From NCBI RefSeq assembly GCF_003470205.1, contig NZ_QWKP01000213.1:1-52942 (forward strand): a stretch of DNA of 52,942 bases. The letters are read 5' to 3'. This DNA comes from Cellulomonas rhizosphaerae. Lineage in GTDB: Bacteria; Actinomycetota; Actinomycetes; Actinomycetales; Cellulomonadaceae. The notes under the pieces are model-generated. The model worked only from the letters and a program-made list of their open reading frames with translations. It ran no database searches and had not been told where the DNA came from. Made by a program: the position numbers and the translations under genes. The first letter of the stretch is position 1. Each line of letters starts with the position of its first letter. Shown here piece after piece: positions 46,047-52,942 of the stretch.

Positions 46047-46748
46047 ATGACCCTGGTGCTGCTGGCCGAGGACGATCCCGCCATTGCCGAGCCTTTGGCT
46101 CGCGCGCTGGGACGTGAAGGTTATGACGTGCGAGTGCAAGGAACTGGTCAAGGAGCGATCGACGGTGCCGCCGCGGCGGATCTCGTCGTCCTCGACCTGG
46201 GCCTGCCGGACATGGACGGCCTCGACGTCGCGCGCGCCATCCGCAACCTCGGGCTCACCACTCCCGTGCTCGTGCTGACCGCGCGCGCCGACGAGGTGGA
46301 CCTCGTCGTCGGGCTCGACGCGGGTGCCGACGACTACGTGACCAAGCCCTTCCGCCTGGCCGAGCTGCTCGCGCGGGTCCGCGCCCTGCTGCGCCGTACG
46401 GTCGGCGAGCCGGCCGACGAGGACGAGCTGCACGCGCAGAACGTGCGCGTCGACGTCGCCGCGCACCGCGCGTTCCAGGGTGAGCGCGAGCTGCACCTGA
46501 CGGCCAAGGAGTTCGAGCTGCTGCGCGTGCTCGTCGGGGCCGCGGGCGCCGTCGTCGCACGCGAGACGCTCATGCGCGAGGTGTGGGACTCCGACCCGAC
46601 GGGCTCGACCAAGACCCTCGACATGCACGTGTCGTGGCTGCGTCGCAAGCTCGGCGACGACGCCAACGCGCCGCGCTACGTCACGACCGTGCGAGGGATG
46701 GGCTTCCGGTTCGAGACCGGCAGCCCGAGCAGTCCCGAGCGAGGCTGA
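46047..46748 (+). CDS. OmpR/PhoB-family response regulator
   Basis: The 233-residue protein has a receiver (LVLLAEDDPAIAEPLARAL, phospho-acceptor Asp50 in VVLDLGLPDMDG, VLTARAD, Lys in YVTKPFRLAE). The OmpR winged helix has LTAKEFELLRVLVGAAGAVV, then DMHVSWLRRKLGDD and VRGMGFRFE. The ATG is likely leaderless. Its kinase partner starts 3 bp after its stop. The target genes cannot be told from the window. It is divergent from the LuxR-type system and could be a separate envelope-stress pair. Confidence 0.94.
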   Translation: MTLVLLAEDDPAIAEPLARALGREGYDVRVQGTGQGAIDGAAAADLVVLDLGLPDMDGLDVARAIRNLGLTTPVLVLTARADEVDLVVGLDAGADDYVTKPFRLAELLARVRALLRRTVGEPADEDELHAQNVRVDVAAHRAFQGERELHLTAKEFELLRVLVGAAGAVVARETLMREVWDSDPTGSTKTLDMHVSWLRRKLGDDANAPRYVTTVRGMGFRFETGSPSSPERG

Positions 46749-46751
46749 CCT

Positions 46752-48077
46752 TTGCGACGTCGCGTCCTGCAGGCGACCATCGCGGCCGTCACGGTCGCGG
46801 TCGTCCTGCTCGGCTTCCCCCTCGCGTTCCTCGGCGCCCAGCTGGTGCGCGAGAACGAGATGCAGACGCTGCAGTCGCGCGCGCAGTCGGCGGCCCGGGC
46901 CGTGGACTTCCGCGTCGAGAACAACATCGACCTCACGGACCGCATGTTCGAGCCGTACACGGGCCTGGACGACGAGGAGATCGACGCATCCGTCGTCGTG
47001 CGCGCCCCGACCGGCGAGGTCTACCACGCGGGTGACCGGATCACGGGGCGCAGCCTCTCGGTCCAGGCCGACTCGACGGCCGGCTCGACTGTGCTGCTGT
47101 ACGTGTCGTGGTGGGACGTGTTCTGGCTGAGCGCGCGGGTCATCGCGCTCGTCGTGGCCGCCGCGATCGTCGCGTTCGCCGCGGGCATCGCGATGGCGAT
47201 CTGGCAGGCCAACCGGCTCACCGCTCCGCTCGTGTACCTGGCCGCGTCGGCCGAGCAGCTCGGCTCCGGGCAGGTGAGACCGCGCGTCGAGCCGTCGGGC
47301 GTGGAGGAGATCGACCTCGTCGCGGCCGAGCTCGCGCGCAGCGCCGACCGCATGGCCGGGCGGCTCGCGGCCGAGCGGCAGTTCGCTGCGGACGCGTCCC
47401 ACCAGCTGCGCACGCCCCTGACGGCGCTGTCGATGCGGCTCGAGGAGATCATGCTCGCCACGGACTCCGAGGAGATCCGCGAGGAGGGCCGCATCTCGCT
47501 CGAGCAGGTCGAGCGGCTCGTACGCGTCGTCGACGACCTGCTGATGGCCTCGCGCCGCAGCCAGGGCGGGACGACCGAGGCTGTCGACCTGATCGAGGTC
47601 GTCCACCAGCAGGAGGAGGAGTGGGCGCCCACGTTCGAGGTTGCCGGCCGCCGCCTCGCGGTCGAGGTGGACAGCTCCACGCAGGTGCTCGCGACCCCCG
47701 GCGCGCTCGCGCAGGTGCTCGCGACGCTGATCGAGAACTCGCTCAAGCACGGAGCCGGCACGACGACGGTCCGCTCCCGGCCCGGTGGGCCCTCGGGGAT
47801 GATCGTCGTCGAGGTGGCCGACGAGGGTGCGGGCGTGCCCGACGACCTCGCGGGCCGGATCTTCGAGCGCGAGGTCACCTCGGGCGCGGGGACCGGGCTC
47901 GGGCTCGCCCTCGCGCGTGACCTGGCGGCGGCCGACGGCGGACGCCTCGAGCTCGCGCAGCGGCGTCCGGCGGTCTTCGCGCTGTTCCTGTCGGGCGTGC
48001 CCGCGTCGCTGCGGCCCGACGTCGTGCTGCCGCTGGGCGCGGTCGTCGCCTCGCGCCACGACCGGCGGCGGAGGTAG
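46752..48077 (+). CDS. Sensor histidine kinase, HisKA (EnvZ-like)
   Basis: The 441-residue kinase has two membrane helices (about 9-31 and 123-150) enclosing an external sensor of about 90 residues. A HAMP-like linker follows, then the dimerisation helix ADASHQLRTPLTALSMRLEE (His217) and the ATPase domain with LIENSLKHG, VADEGAGVP and GTGLGLALARDLAAA. The start is a TTG 3 bp after the regulator stop; the gene is translationally linked to it. A shorter ATG start would remove the first helix. Confidence 0.92.
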   Translation: MRRRVLQATIAAVTVAVVLLGFPLAFLGAQLVRENEMQTLQSRAQSAARAVDFRVENNIDLTDRMFEPYTGLDDEEIDASVVVRAPTGEVYHAGDRITGRSLSVQADSTAGSTVLLYVSWWDVFWLSARVIALVVAAAIVAFAAGIAMAIWQANRLTAPLVYLAASAEQLGSGQVRPRVEPSGVEEIDLVAAELARSADRMAGRLAAERQFAADASHQLRTPLTALSMRLEEIMLATDSEEIREEGRISLEQVERLVRVVDDLLMASRRSQGGTTEAVDLIEVVHQQEEEWAPTFEVAGRRLAVEVDSSTQVLATPGALAQVLATLIENSLKHGAGTTTVRSRPGGPSGMIVVEVADEGAGVPDDLAGRIFEREVTSGAGTGLGLALARDLAAADGGRLELAQRRPAVFALFLSGVPASLRPDVVLPLGAVVASRHDRRRR

Positions 48078-48210
48078 CCGTGCGCGCGCTGGCCGGGGGT
48101 CGACGAGGCACCGAACATCGGCTGAACGACGGCCGAACTCGGGCAGTCTGGGCACATCGGTCCCGTAGCGTGACCGGCACCCGCTCGACCAGGCGACCCG
48201 AGGAGTGACG

Positions 48211-49398
48211 TTGTACCGGCTGACGCCCGCGACCCAGCGCTACGCATGGGGTTCGACGACCGCCATCCAGGACGTGCTGCGCACCGTCCCCGACGGGCTC
48301 CCGCTCGCCGAGGCCTGGTTCGGGGCCCACCCGAGCGCACCCGCGCAGATCGTGGACGGCGTGGCGCTCGACGCCTTCATCGCGGCGGACCCGACGTACG
48401 CGCTCGGCGAGGGCGTGGCGACGCGGTTCGGCGCCCACCTGCCCTACCTGCTCAAGCTCATCGCCGCCGACGCGCCGCTGTCGCTGCAGGTGCACCCCGA
48501 CATCGAGCGGGCGCGCGCCGGCTTCGCCGCCGAGGAGGCAGCGGGCATCCCGCTCGGCGCGGCCGAGCGCAACTACAAGGACTGCAACCACAAGCCCGAG
48601 CTCGTCTACGCGCTCACGCGGTTCGACGCCATGGTCGGCTTCCGTGCGCCGCGACGCGCCGCGGAACTGCTCACGGGGCTCGACGTCCCGCTCGCGGCGC
48701 GGCTGCAGGAGATCCTCGTGGCCGACCCGACGTCGGCGGGTGTGCGGGCCGCGTTCTCCTGGCTGCTCGCGGCCGAGACGCGCCCCAGCGCGGCCGACGT
48801 GGACGCGTTCGCCGCGGCGTGCGCGCGCCGGCTCGAGGACGGCTCGCCCTCGCCGCGCACGGACCGGACCGTCATGCGCCTGGCGGCCGCCTACCCCGGA
48901 GACCCCGGCGCGGCGACGTCGGTGCTCCTCAACCCCGTGACGCTGCGCCCGGGCGAGGCGCTCTTCGTGCCCGCGGGCGCCGTGCACGCCTACCTGGGCG
49001 GGCTCGCGGTCGAGATCATGGCGAACTCCGACAACGTGCTGCGCGCCGGGTTCACGGGCAAGCACATCGACACCGACGAGCTGCTCGCCACGCTCGACAC
49101 CGTGGCGGCGCCGCCGATCCGCATCGCGCCCGAGCGCGTGTTCACCTCGACCGAGATCTTCTACGCGCCGGTCGACGACTTCGAGCTGTCCGTCACCCGG
49201 CTCACCGACGAGGGCACGACCCGCATCCCGGGCCGCGGCCCCCGCGTCATCGTCTGCATCGAGGGCGAGGTCGAGGTCCACGGCGAGTTCGACGGGACGC
49301 TCGTCCTCGAGCGCGGCCAGGCGGCGTTCGTCCCGGCAGCCGACGGCCCGTTGACGGCCCGCGGCGACGGCGTCCTGGTCCAGGCCGACGTCCCCTGA
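48211..49398 (+). CDS. manA: Mannose-6-phosphate isomerase, class I
   Basis: The 395-residue enzyme shows type-I PMI motifs: YRLTPATQRYAWGSTTAIQ, PLAEAWFGAHPSAPA, the zinc-site LSLQVHPD, and YKDCNHKPELVYAL. A C-terminal cupin-like part begins with PGEALFVPAGAVHAYLGG. It interconverts fructose-6-phosphate and mannose-6-phosphate for GDP-mannose and glycan synthesis. The TTG at 48211 is chosen because AGGAG (48201-48205) lies 5 bp upstream; an in-frame GTG at 48205 overlaps that site and so cannot be the start. Confidence 0.93.
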   Translation: MYRLTPATQRYAWGSTTAIQDVLRTVPDGLPLAEAWFGAHPSAPAQIVDGVALDAFIAADPTYALGEGVATRFGAHLPYLLKLIAADAPLSLQVHPDIERARAGFAAEEAAGIPLGAAERNYKDCNHKPELVYALTRFDAMVGFRAPRRAAELLTGLDVPLAARLQEILVADPTSAGVRAAFSWLLAAETRPSAADVDAFAAACARRLEDGSPSPRTDRTVMRLAAAYPGDPGAATSVLLNPVTLRPGEALFVPAGAVHAYLGGLAVEIMANSDNVLRAGFTGKHIDTDELLATLDTVAAPPIRIAPERVFTSTEIFYAPVDDFELSVTRLTDEGTTRIPGRGPRVIVCIEGEVEVHGEFDGTLVLERGQAAFVPAADGPLTARGDGVLVQADVP

Positions 49399-49466
49399 CC
49401 CCCGCCCGCCCGCTCCGGCTGTGTGACCCCACCCGACGAACCGTCCGCGACCGACATGCGGTGGCG

Positions 49467-49964
49467 CTACGGGCGGTGGCCCGTGAAGACCCAGCGCTTG
49501 TAGCCGATGTAGCGCAGCACCGTGCCGATCGCGATGCCGATGACGGTCGAGATGTTGTCCGCCGTCTGCGACACCAGGTCGAGCGTGTAGTGCGAGAACG
49601 CGAGCGTGCCGATCGGGATCGCGGCGCAGAGCACGTTGATCACGGCGAACACGAACAGCTCGCGACCGCGCTGCGGGGTGGCGTGCTCAGCGAACGTCCA
49701 GTGCCGGTTGCCGAGCCACGAGACGAGCGTCGCGGCGGCGACCGAGATGACCTTCGCGGTGATCGGCTTGCCCTCCAGGACGTGGCCAGGCCCGAACCGC
49801 AGCAGGTTGAACAGGCCGAGGTCGACGACGAAGGCCACGCCGCCGACGGACAGGAACCGGGCGATCTCGAGCGCGCGGGCGCGCATCACGACCCAGCTCA
49901 GGGCCGCCGGCGGGGGCGGACCGGGGACCGGTGCACCCACGGTGGCCTCGTCGGTCTCGCTCAC
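49467..49964 (-). CDS. GtrA-family membrane protein
   Basis: The 165-residue protein has four predicted helices and the GtrA pattern: EIARFLSVGGVAFVVDLGLF, VISVAAATLVSWLGNRHWTF, ELFVFAVINVLCAAIPIGTL and STVIGIAIGTVLRYIGYKRW ending WVFTGHRP. GtrA proteins are small flippase-like helpers that move polyprenyl-linked sugars across the membrane for envelope glycan decoration. AGGAG precedes the GTG. Neighbouring manA and the LCP gene at the window end also concern envelope glycans, but the sugar is unknown. Confidence 0.9.
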   Translation of the reverse strand: MSETDEATVGAPVPGPPPPAALSWVVMRARALEIARFLSVGGVAFVVDLGLFNLLRFGPGHVLEGKPITAKVISVAAATLVSWLGNRHWTFAEHATPQRGRELFVFAVINVLCAAIPIGTLAFSHYTLDLVSQTADNISTVIGIAIGTVLRYIGYKRWVFTGHRP

Positions 49965-50066
49965 TGCGGTGCTCCTCGGGTGCTGCTCGGGTGCTGCTGT
50001 CGTGCGGTTCCCCGCGAGGATAGCCCCGCATCCTGGTCGCGGACCCAGCTTCTCGTCCGGCTCGAC

Positions 50067-50072
50067 TACGCT
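50067..50072 (+). promoter_or_regulatory. -10 element (TACGCT) before purK
   Basis: TACGCT ends 8 bp before the purK GTG, and no ribosome site is visible, so a leaderless or near-leaderless mRNA is likely. Confidence 0.4.
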
Positions 50073-50080
50073 CGGCGCCC

Positions 50081-51223
50081 GTGAGCGCTCCCGTGGTGGC
50101 CGTGGTCGGTGGTGGGCAGCTGGCCCGCATGATGGCGCCGGCGGCGACCGCGCTGGGCGTGCACCTGCGCGTGCTGGTGGAGAGCCCCACGTCGTCGGCC
50201 GCTCAGGTCGTCGTGGACGCGCCCGTGGGTGCGGCGTCCGACGCCGACGCGGTGGCGGCGCTGACCGTGGGCGCGGACGTCCTGACCTTCGAGCACGAGC
50301 ACGTGCCGTTCGCGCTGCTCGACCGGCTCGCGGCCGACGGCGTCCCCGTGCACCCCGGCACGCACGCCCTCGTGCACGCGCAGGACAAGATCGTCATGCG
50401 CCGTCGCCTCACCGAGCTCGACGCGCCCTGCCCGCGCTGGACGGAGCTCGCCGGACCCGACGACCTGACGGCGTTCCTCGCCGACGCCGGCGAGGCCGTG
50501 GTGAAGACCGCCCGCGGCGGGTACGACGGCAAGGGCGTGCGCGTGGTCCGATCGGCCGACGAGGTCGCCGACTGGTTCGCCGCCGCCGCGGACGGGGGAG
50601 TGCCGCTGCTCGCGGAGGAGAAGGTGCCGTTCACGCGCGAGCTCGCGGTGCTCGTCGCGCGCCGCCCGTCCGGCGAGGTCCGCACCTGGCCGGTCGTGGA
50701 GTCGGTGCAGCGCAACGGCGTCTGCGCCGAGGTCATCGCCCCGGCGCCCGACCTGGACCCCGCGCTCGCGGCTCGCGCCGTGGCCGTCGCGGTCCGGATC
50801 GCGAACGGCCTCGACGTCGCCGGGGTGCTCGCTGTCGAGCTGTTCGAGGTCGACGGCGACGTCGTGGTCAACGAGCTCGCGATGCGCCCGCACAACTCGG
50901 GCCACTGGACCATCGACGGGGCGGTGACCAGCCAGTTCGAGCAACACCTGCGCGCGGTCCTCGACCTGCCGCTCGGCGACACCTCGGCGCGGTCGACGTG
51001 GACCGTGATGGCGAACGTGCTGGGCAGCGCGCTGACCGACCTGACGGACGCGCTCGCGGCCGTGACCGCCGCGGATCCCGCCGCCAAGGTGCAGCTCTAC
51101 GGCAAGGATGTGCGCCCGGGCCGCAAGCTGGGCCACGTCAACGTGTCGGGCGACGACCTCGCGGACGTGCGCCGACGGGCGGACGCGGCAGCGGCGCTGC
51201 TGCGCGGCGAGTCTCCCGCCTGA
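50081..51223 (+). CDS. purK: 5-(carboxyamino)imidazole ribonucleotide synthase
   Basis: The 380-residue ATP-grasp enzyme begins [20 protein letters not shown] and has the family landmarks [42 protein letters not shown] and [20 protein letters not shown]. It carboxylates AIR to N5-CAIR with bicarbonate and ATP in purine synthesis. purE follows after 85 bp, so the two successive steps are encoded together. Confidence 0.95.
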   Translation: MSAPVVAVVGGGQLARMMAPAATALGVHLRVLVESPTSSAAQVVVDAPVGAASDADAVAALTVGADVLTFEHEHVPFALLDRLAADGVPVHPGTHALVHAQDKIVMRRRLTELDAPCPRWTELAGPDDLTAFLADAGEAVVKTARGGYDGKGVRVVRSADEVADWFAAAADGGVPLLAEEKVPFTRELAVLVARRPSGEVRTWPVVESVQRNGVCAEVIAPAPDLDPALAARAVAVAVRIANGLDVAGVLAVELFEVDGDVVVNELAMRPHNSGHWTIDGAVTSQFEQHLRAVLDLPLGDTSARSTWTVMANVLGSALTDLTDALAAVTAADPAAKVQLYGKDVRPGRKLGHVNVSGDDLADVRRRADAAAALLRGESPA

Positions 51224-51308
51224 CGGCCGCGTGCCGTCCTGCACGATGGCACGCGATGATGGGCCCCGCGGCACGCGCCGCGGGCACGACGGACGGACGG
51301 AGAGCGCG

Positions 51309-51851
51309 ATGGCTGCAGGTGCCCTGGTCGGGATCGTCATGGGGTCGGACTCGGACTGGCCGGTCATGCAGGCCGCGGCCGACGTCCTGGCCGAGTTCGA
51401 CGTCCCGGTCGAGGTCGACGTCGTCTCCGCGCATCGTCAGCCCGAGAAGATGATCGACTACGGCCGCACCGCCGCCGACCGCGGTCTGCGGGCGATCATC
51501 GCCGGAGCCGGGGGAGCGGCGCACCTGCCGGGCATGCTCGCGTCGGTCACGACGCTGCCCGTCGTCGGCGTGCCCGTGCCGCTCGCCTACCTCGACGGCA
51601 TGGACTCGCTGCTGTCGATCGTGCAGATGCCCGCGGGCGTGCCGGTCGCGACCGTCTCGGTCGGCGGGGCGCGCAACGCCGGCCTGCTCGCGGTGCGCAT
51701 CCTCGCCTCCGGGACGGACGACGACGCGGCGCGGCTGCGTACGGCGATGGCGGCGTTCCAGGTGGGCCTGCGCGAGCAGGCAGACGCCAAGGGTGAGCGT
51801 CTGCGCGCGCAGACCGGCAACGCCCGGCCGGGCATGGGGTTCCAGGCCTAG
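51309..51851 (+). CDS. purE: N5-carboxyaminoimidazole ribonucleotide mutase
   Basis: The 180-residue protein has the class-I PurE signature: [55 protein letters not shown] and [19 protein letters not shown]. It converts N5-CAIR to CAIR after PurK. GGAGAG 5 bp upstream fixes the ATG at 51309. The stop lies 7 bp from the stop of the convergent LCP gene, leaving no room for a terminator. Confidence 0.95.
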   Translation: MAAGALVGIVMGSDSDWPVMQAAADVLAEFDVPVEVDVVSAHRQPEKMIDYGRTAADRGLRAIIAGAGGAAHLPGMLASVTTLPVVGVPVPLAYLDGMDSLLSIVQMPAGVPVATVSVGGARNAGLLAVRILASGTDDDAARLRTAMAAFQVGLREQADAKGERLRAQTGNARPGMGFQA

Positions 51852-51858
51852 GAGCAGC

Positions 51859-52942
51859 CTACGAACCCGGGATCCCGCCGACCTTGCCCGGGTCGAGCTT
51901 GCCGTCGCGGATGTCCTCGAAGAACCCGGGCGTCTTCTTCGGGTCGAGCTGCACGGTCGAGCCGACGCCGCCGGGGCGGTAGTCGAGGCTCTTGATCGGC
52001 GGCGTGCCGGTGATGCCGCCGTCGCCGTTCGCGGCCTTGAACGCCAGGGCCATCTTGCCCATGTCGATCATGCCCATGTCCTCGTCGACCGTCAGCGCGC
52101 CGGTCGCGGCGTCGATGAGGGCGACCTGCCGCGACGGGTGCAGCACGAGCGCCTTCGGGTCGACCTTGCCCATGATCGCGGAGACGAGCTGGCGCTGGCG
52201 CTCCGCGCGGCCGATGTCACCCTTGGGGTCGGCCTTGCGCATGCGCGCGAAGGCGAGCGCCTTCTTGCCCTGGACCGTGTGGCAGCCGGCCTTCCACGTG
52301 AGCTTCGAGTCCTTGTCGTCCACCGTCTTGCTGTAGCAGAGCCGGACGCCGTCGACCGCGTTGACGACACCTCTGACGCCCGCCATGCCGATCTCGGCGT
52401 AGTGGTCGATCGTCAGACCGGACAGGCCCTCGACCGTCTCGACGAGCAGCGGCGCCCCGCCCCACGCGAACGCCGCGTTGAGCTTGGCGGGGCCGTGCCC
52501 GGGGATGTCGACGTAGGTGTCGCGTGGGAGCGAGATCAGCGCCGTGGGGCCGCTGTCGGGGACGTGCAGCAGCAAGATCGTGTCCGTGCGGGCGCCGACC
52601 GTGCCGTCGTCCTTCACGCCGCCGTCGGCACGGGAGTCGGACCCGGTCAGCAGGTAGGTCGTGCCGTCCGTGCCCTTCGCGCCGGACAGTGCCTCGGTGT
52701 GCTGGATCTTGCCGTTCGCCCACATGACCAGGCCGATCGGCCAGGCAAGGAGCGCGATGAGCACGACCGCGACGATCGAGAGGACGATCGCCTTGCGGCC
52801 GCGGCGCCGCTTGCTAGGCGGCTCGCCTCCGCCGGTCGCTGCCGGGTCGGTGGGACGCGGCGGGGGGCCGGAGCGCTGCGCGGGGCCGGAGCGCTGCGCG
52901 GGGCCGGAGCGCTGCGCGGGGCCGCCCGGGCGGGACGGGGCA
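51859..52942 (-). CDS. LytR-CpsA-Psr family glycopolymer ligase (5' end outside window)
   Basis: About 360 C-terminal residues are visible. A Pro/Gly-rich cytoplasmic segment with three PAQRSG repeats and a basic SKRRRGRK patch leads to one membrane helix (IVLSIVAVVLIALLAWPIGL). The extracytoplasmic LCP domain follows (TYLLTGSDSRADGG, ARTDTILLLHV, ALISLPRDTYVDIPGHG, KLNAAFAWGG, KALAFARMRKADPKGDIGRA, ERQRQLVSAIM). LCP proteins attach polyprenyl-linked glycopolymers to the cell wall. The conserved Asp/Arg residues of the active site are present. The start codon lies beyond base 52942. Confidence 0.9.
   Translation of the reverse strand, partial: APSRPGGPAQRSGPAQRSGPAQRSGPPPRPTDPAATGGGEPPSKRRRGRKAIVLSIVAVVLIALLAWPIGLVMWANGKIQHTEALSGAKGTDGTTYLLTGSDSRADGGVKDDGTVGARTDTILLLHVPDSGPTALISLPRDTYVDIPGHGPAKLNAAFAWGGAPLLVETVEGLSGLTIDHYAEIGMAGVRGVVNAVDGVRLCYSKTVDDKDSKLTWKAGCHTVQGKKALAFARMRKADPKGDIGRAERQRQLVSAIMGKVDPKALVLHPSRQVALIDAATGALTVDEDMGMIDMGKMALAFKAANGDGGITGTPPIKSLDYRPGGVGSTVQLDPKKTPGFFEDIRDGKLDPGKVGGIPGS
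52867..52920 (-). repeat. Three exact 18-bp tandem repeats in the LCP gene
   Basis: GCCGGAGCGCTGCGCGGG occurs three times without interruption (52867, 52885, 52903). It keeps the reading frame and encodes three PAQRSG units in the cytoplasmic tail of the LCP protein. Confidence 0.9.

Overview
The window is 52.9 kb of very GC-rich DNA with dense genes, frequent GTG/TTG starts, many 4-base stop/start overlaps and several probable leaderless promoters. A WhiB1-type protein, a PdtaS-type kinase, the coproporphyrin haem pair CpfC/ChdC and CelR/CebR-type operator boxes beside a beta-1,3-glucanase all point to a glycan-degrading actinobacterium. Cellulomonas or a close relative is the best guess, but this is inference. 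No rRNA, tRNA, CRISPR array, insertion sequence or prophage was found.

Layout. (1) 1-3592: end of a nitrite reductase and siroheme operon: nirB (partial), nirD, precorrin-2 dehydrogenase/uroporphyrinogen-III methyltransferase fusion, HemD with a winged-helix tail, and a sirohydrochlorin chelatase. Every junction overlaps by 4 bp. (2) 3619-9207: a lipoprotein hydrolase behind a perfect LacI-type palindrome. Next come a two-gene leftward unit encoding a membrane protein and a 1055-residue repeat-rich envelope protein, and then a NYN-domain protein. (3) 9261-11254: a MarR regulator behind a perfect 18-bp palindrome, a flavodoxin, and a soluble Ser/Thr kinase with no canonical start codon. (4) 11401-18179: an alpha-glucoside locus of LacI regulator, GH13 glucosidase and ABC importer. 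(5) 18313-20628: CpfC, ChdC and a META-domain protein.

(6) 20661-33520: a GH81 beta-1,3-glucanase; divergent glutamate dehydrogenase and bifunctional PutA; and a cebEFG-like importer followed by its CelR/CebR-like repressor. The glucanase and importer promoters share TGGGAGCGCTCCCA-like boxes, so they probably form one regulon that digests beta-glucan outside the cell and imports the oligosaccharides. PutA makes glutamate, which GDH deaminates. (7) 33577-40366: a DUF2505 protein, a PdtaS-like kinase, WhiB1, a small membrane protein and an EssC/EccC-like three-ATPase protein with no WXG100 partner nearby. (8) 40538-48077: a MacB/FtsX-type ABC transporter next to a LuxR-type two-component system that shares a promoter motif with it, then an OmpR-type two-component pair. 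(9) 48211-52942: ManA, a GtrA protein, PurK, PurE and a truncated LCP ligase.

Most genes are housekeeping or ordinary carbohydrate metabolism, and I see no convincing wholly new defence or biosynthetic system. The signals most worth following are regulatory (shared CelR boxes, matched hairpins after both ABC binding-protein genes, the shared GTCCTCCCCC motif, the MarR palindrome, the 21-bp-phased repeats), plus the kinase lacking a start codon, the two-period repeat protein and the orphan EssC-like ATPase.
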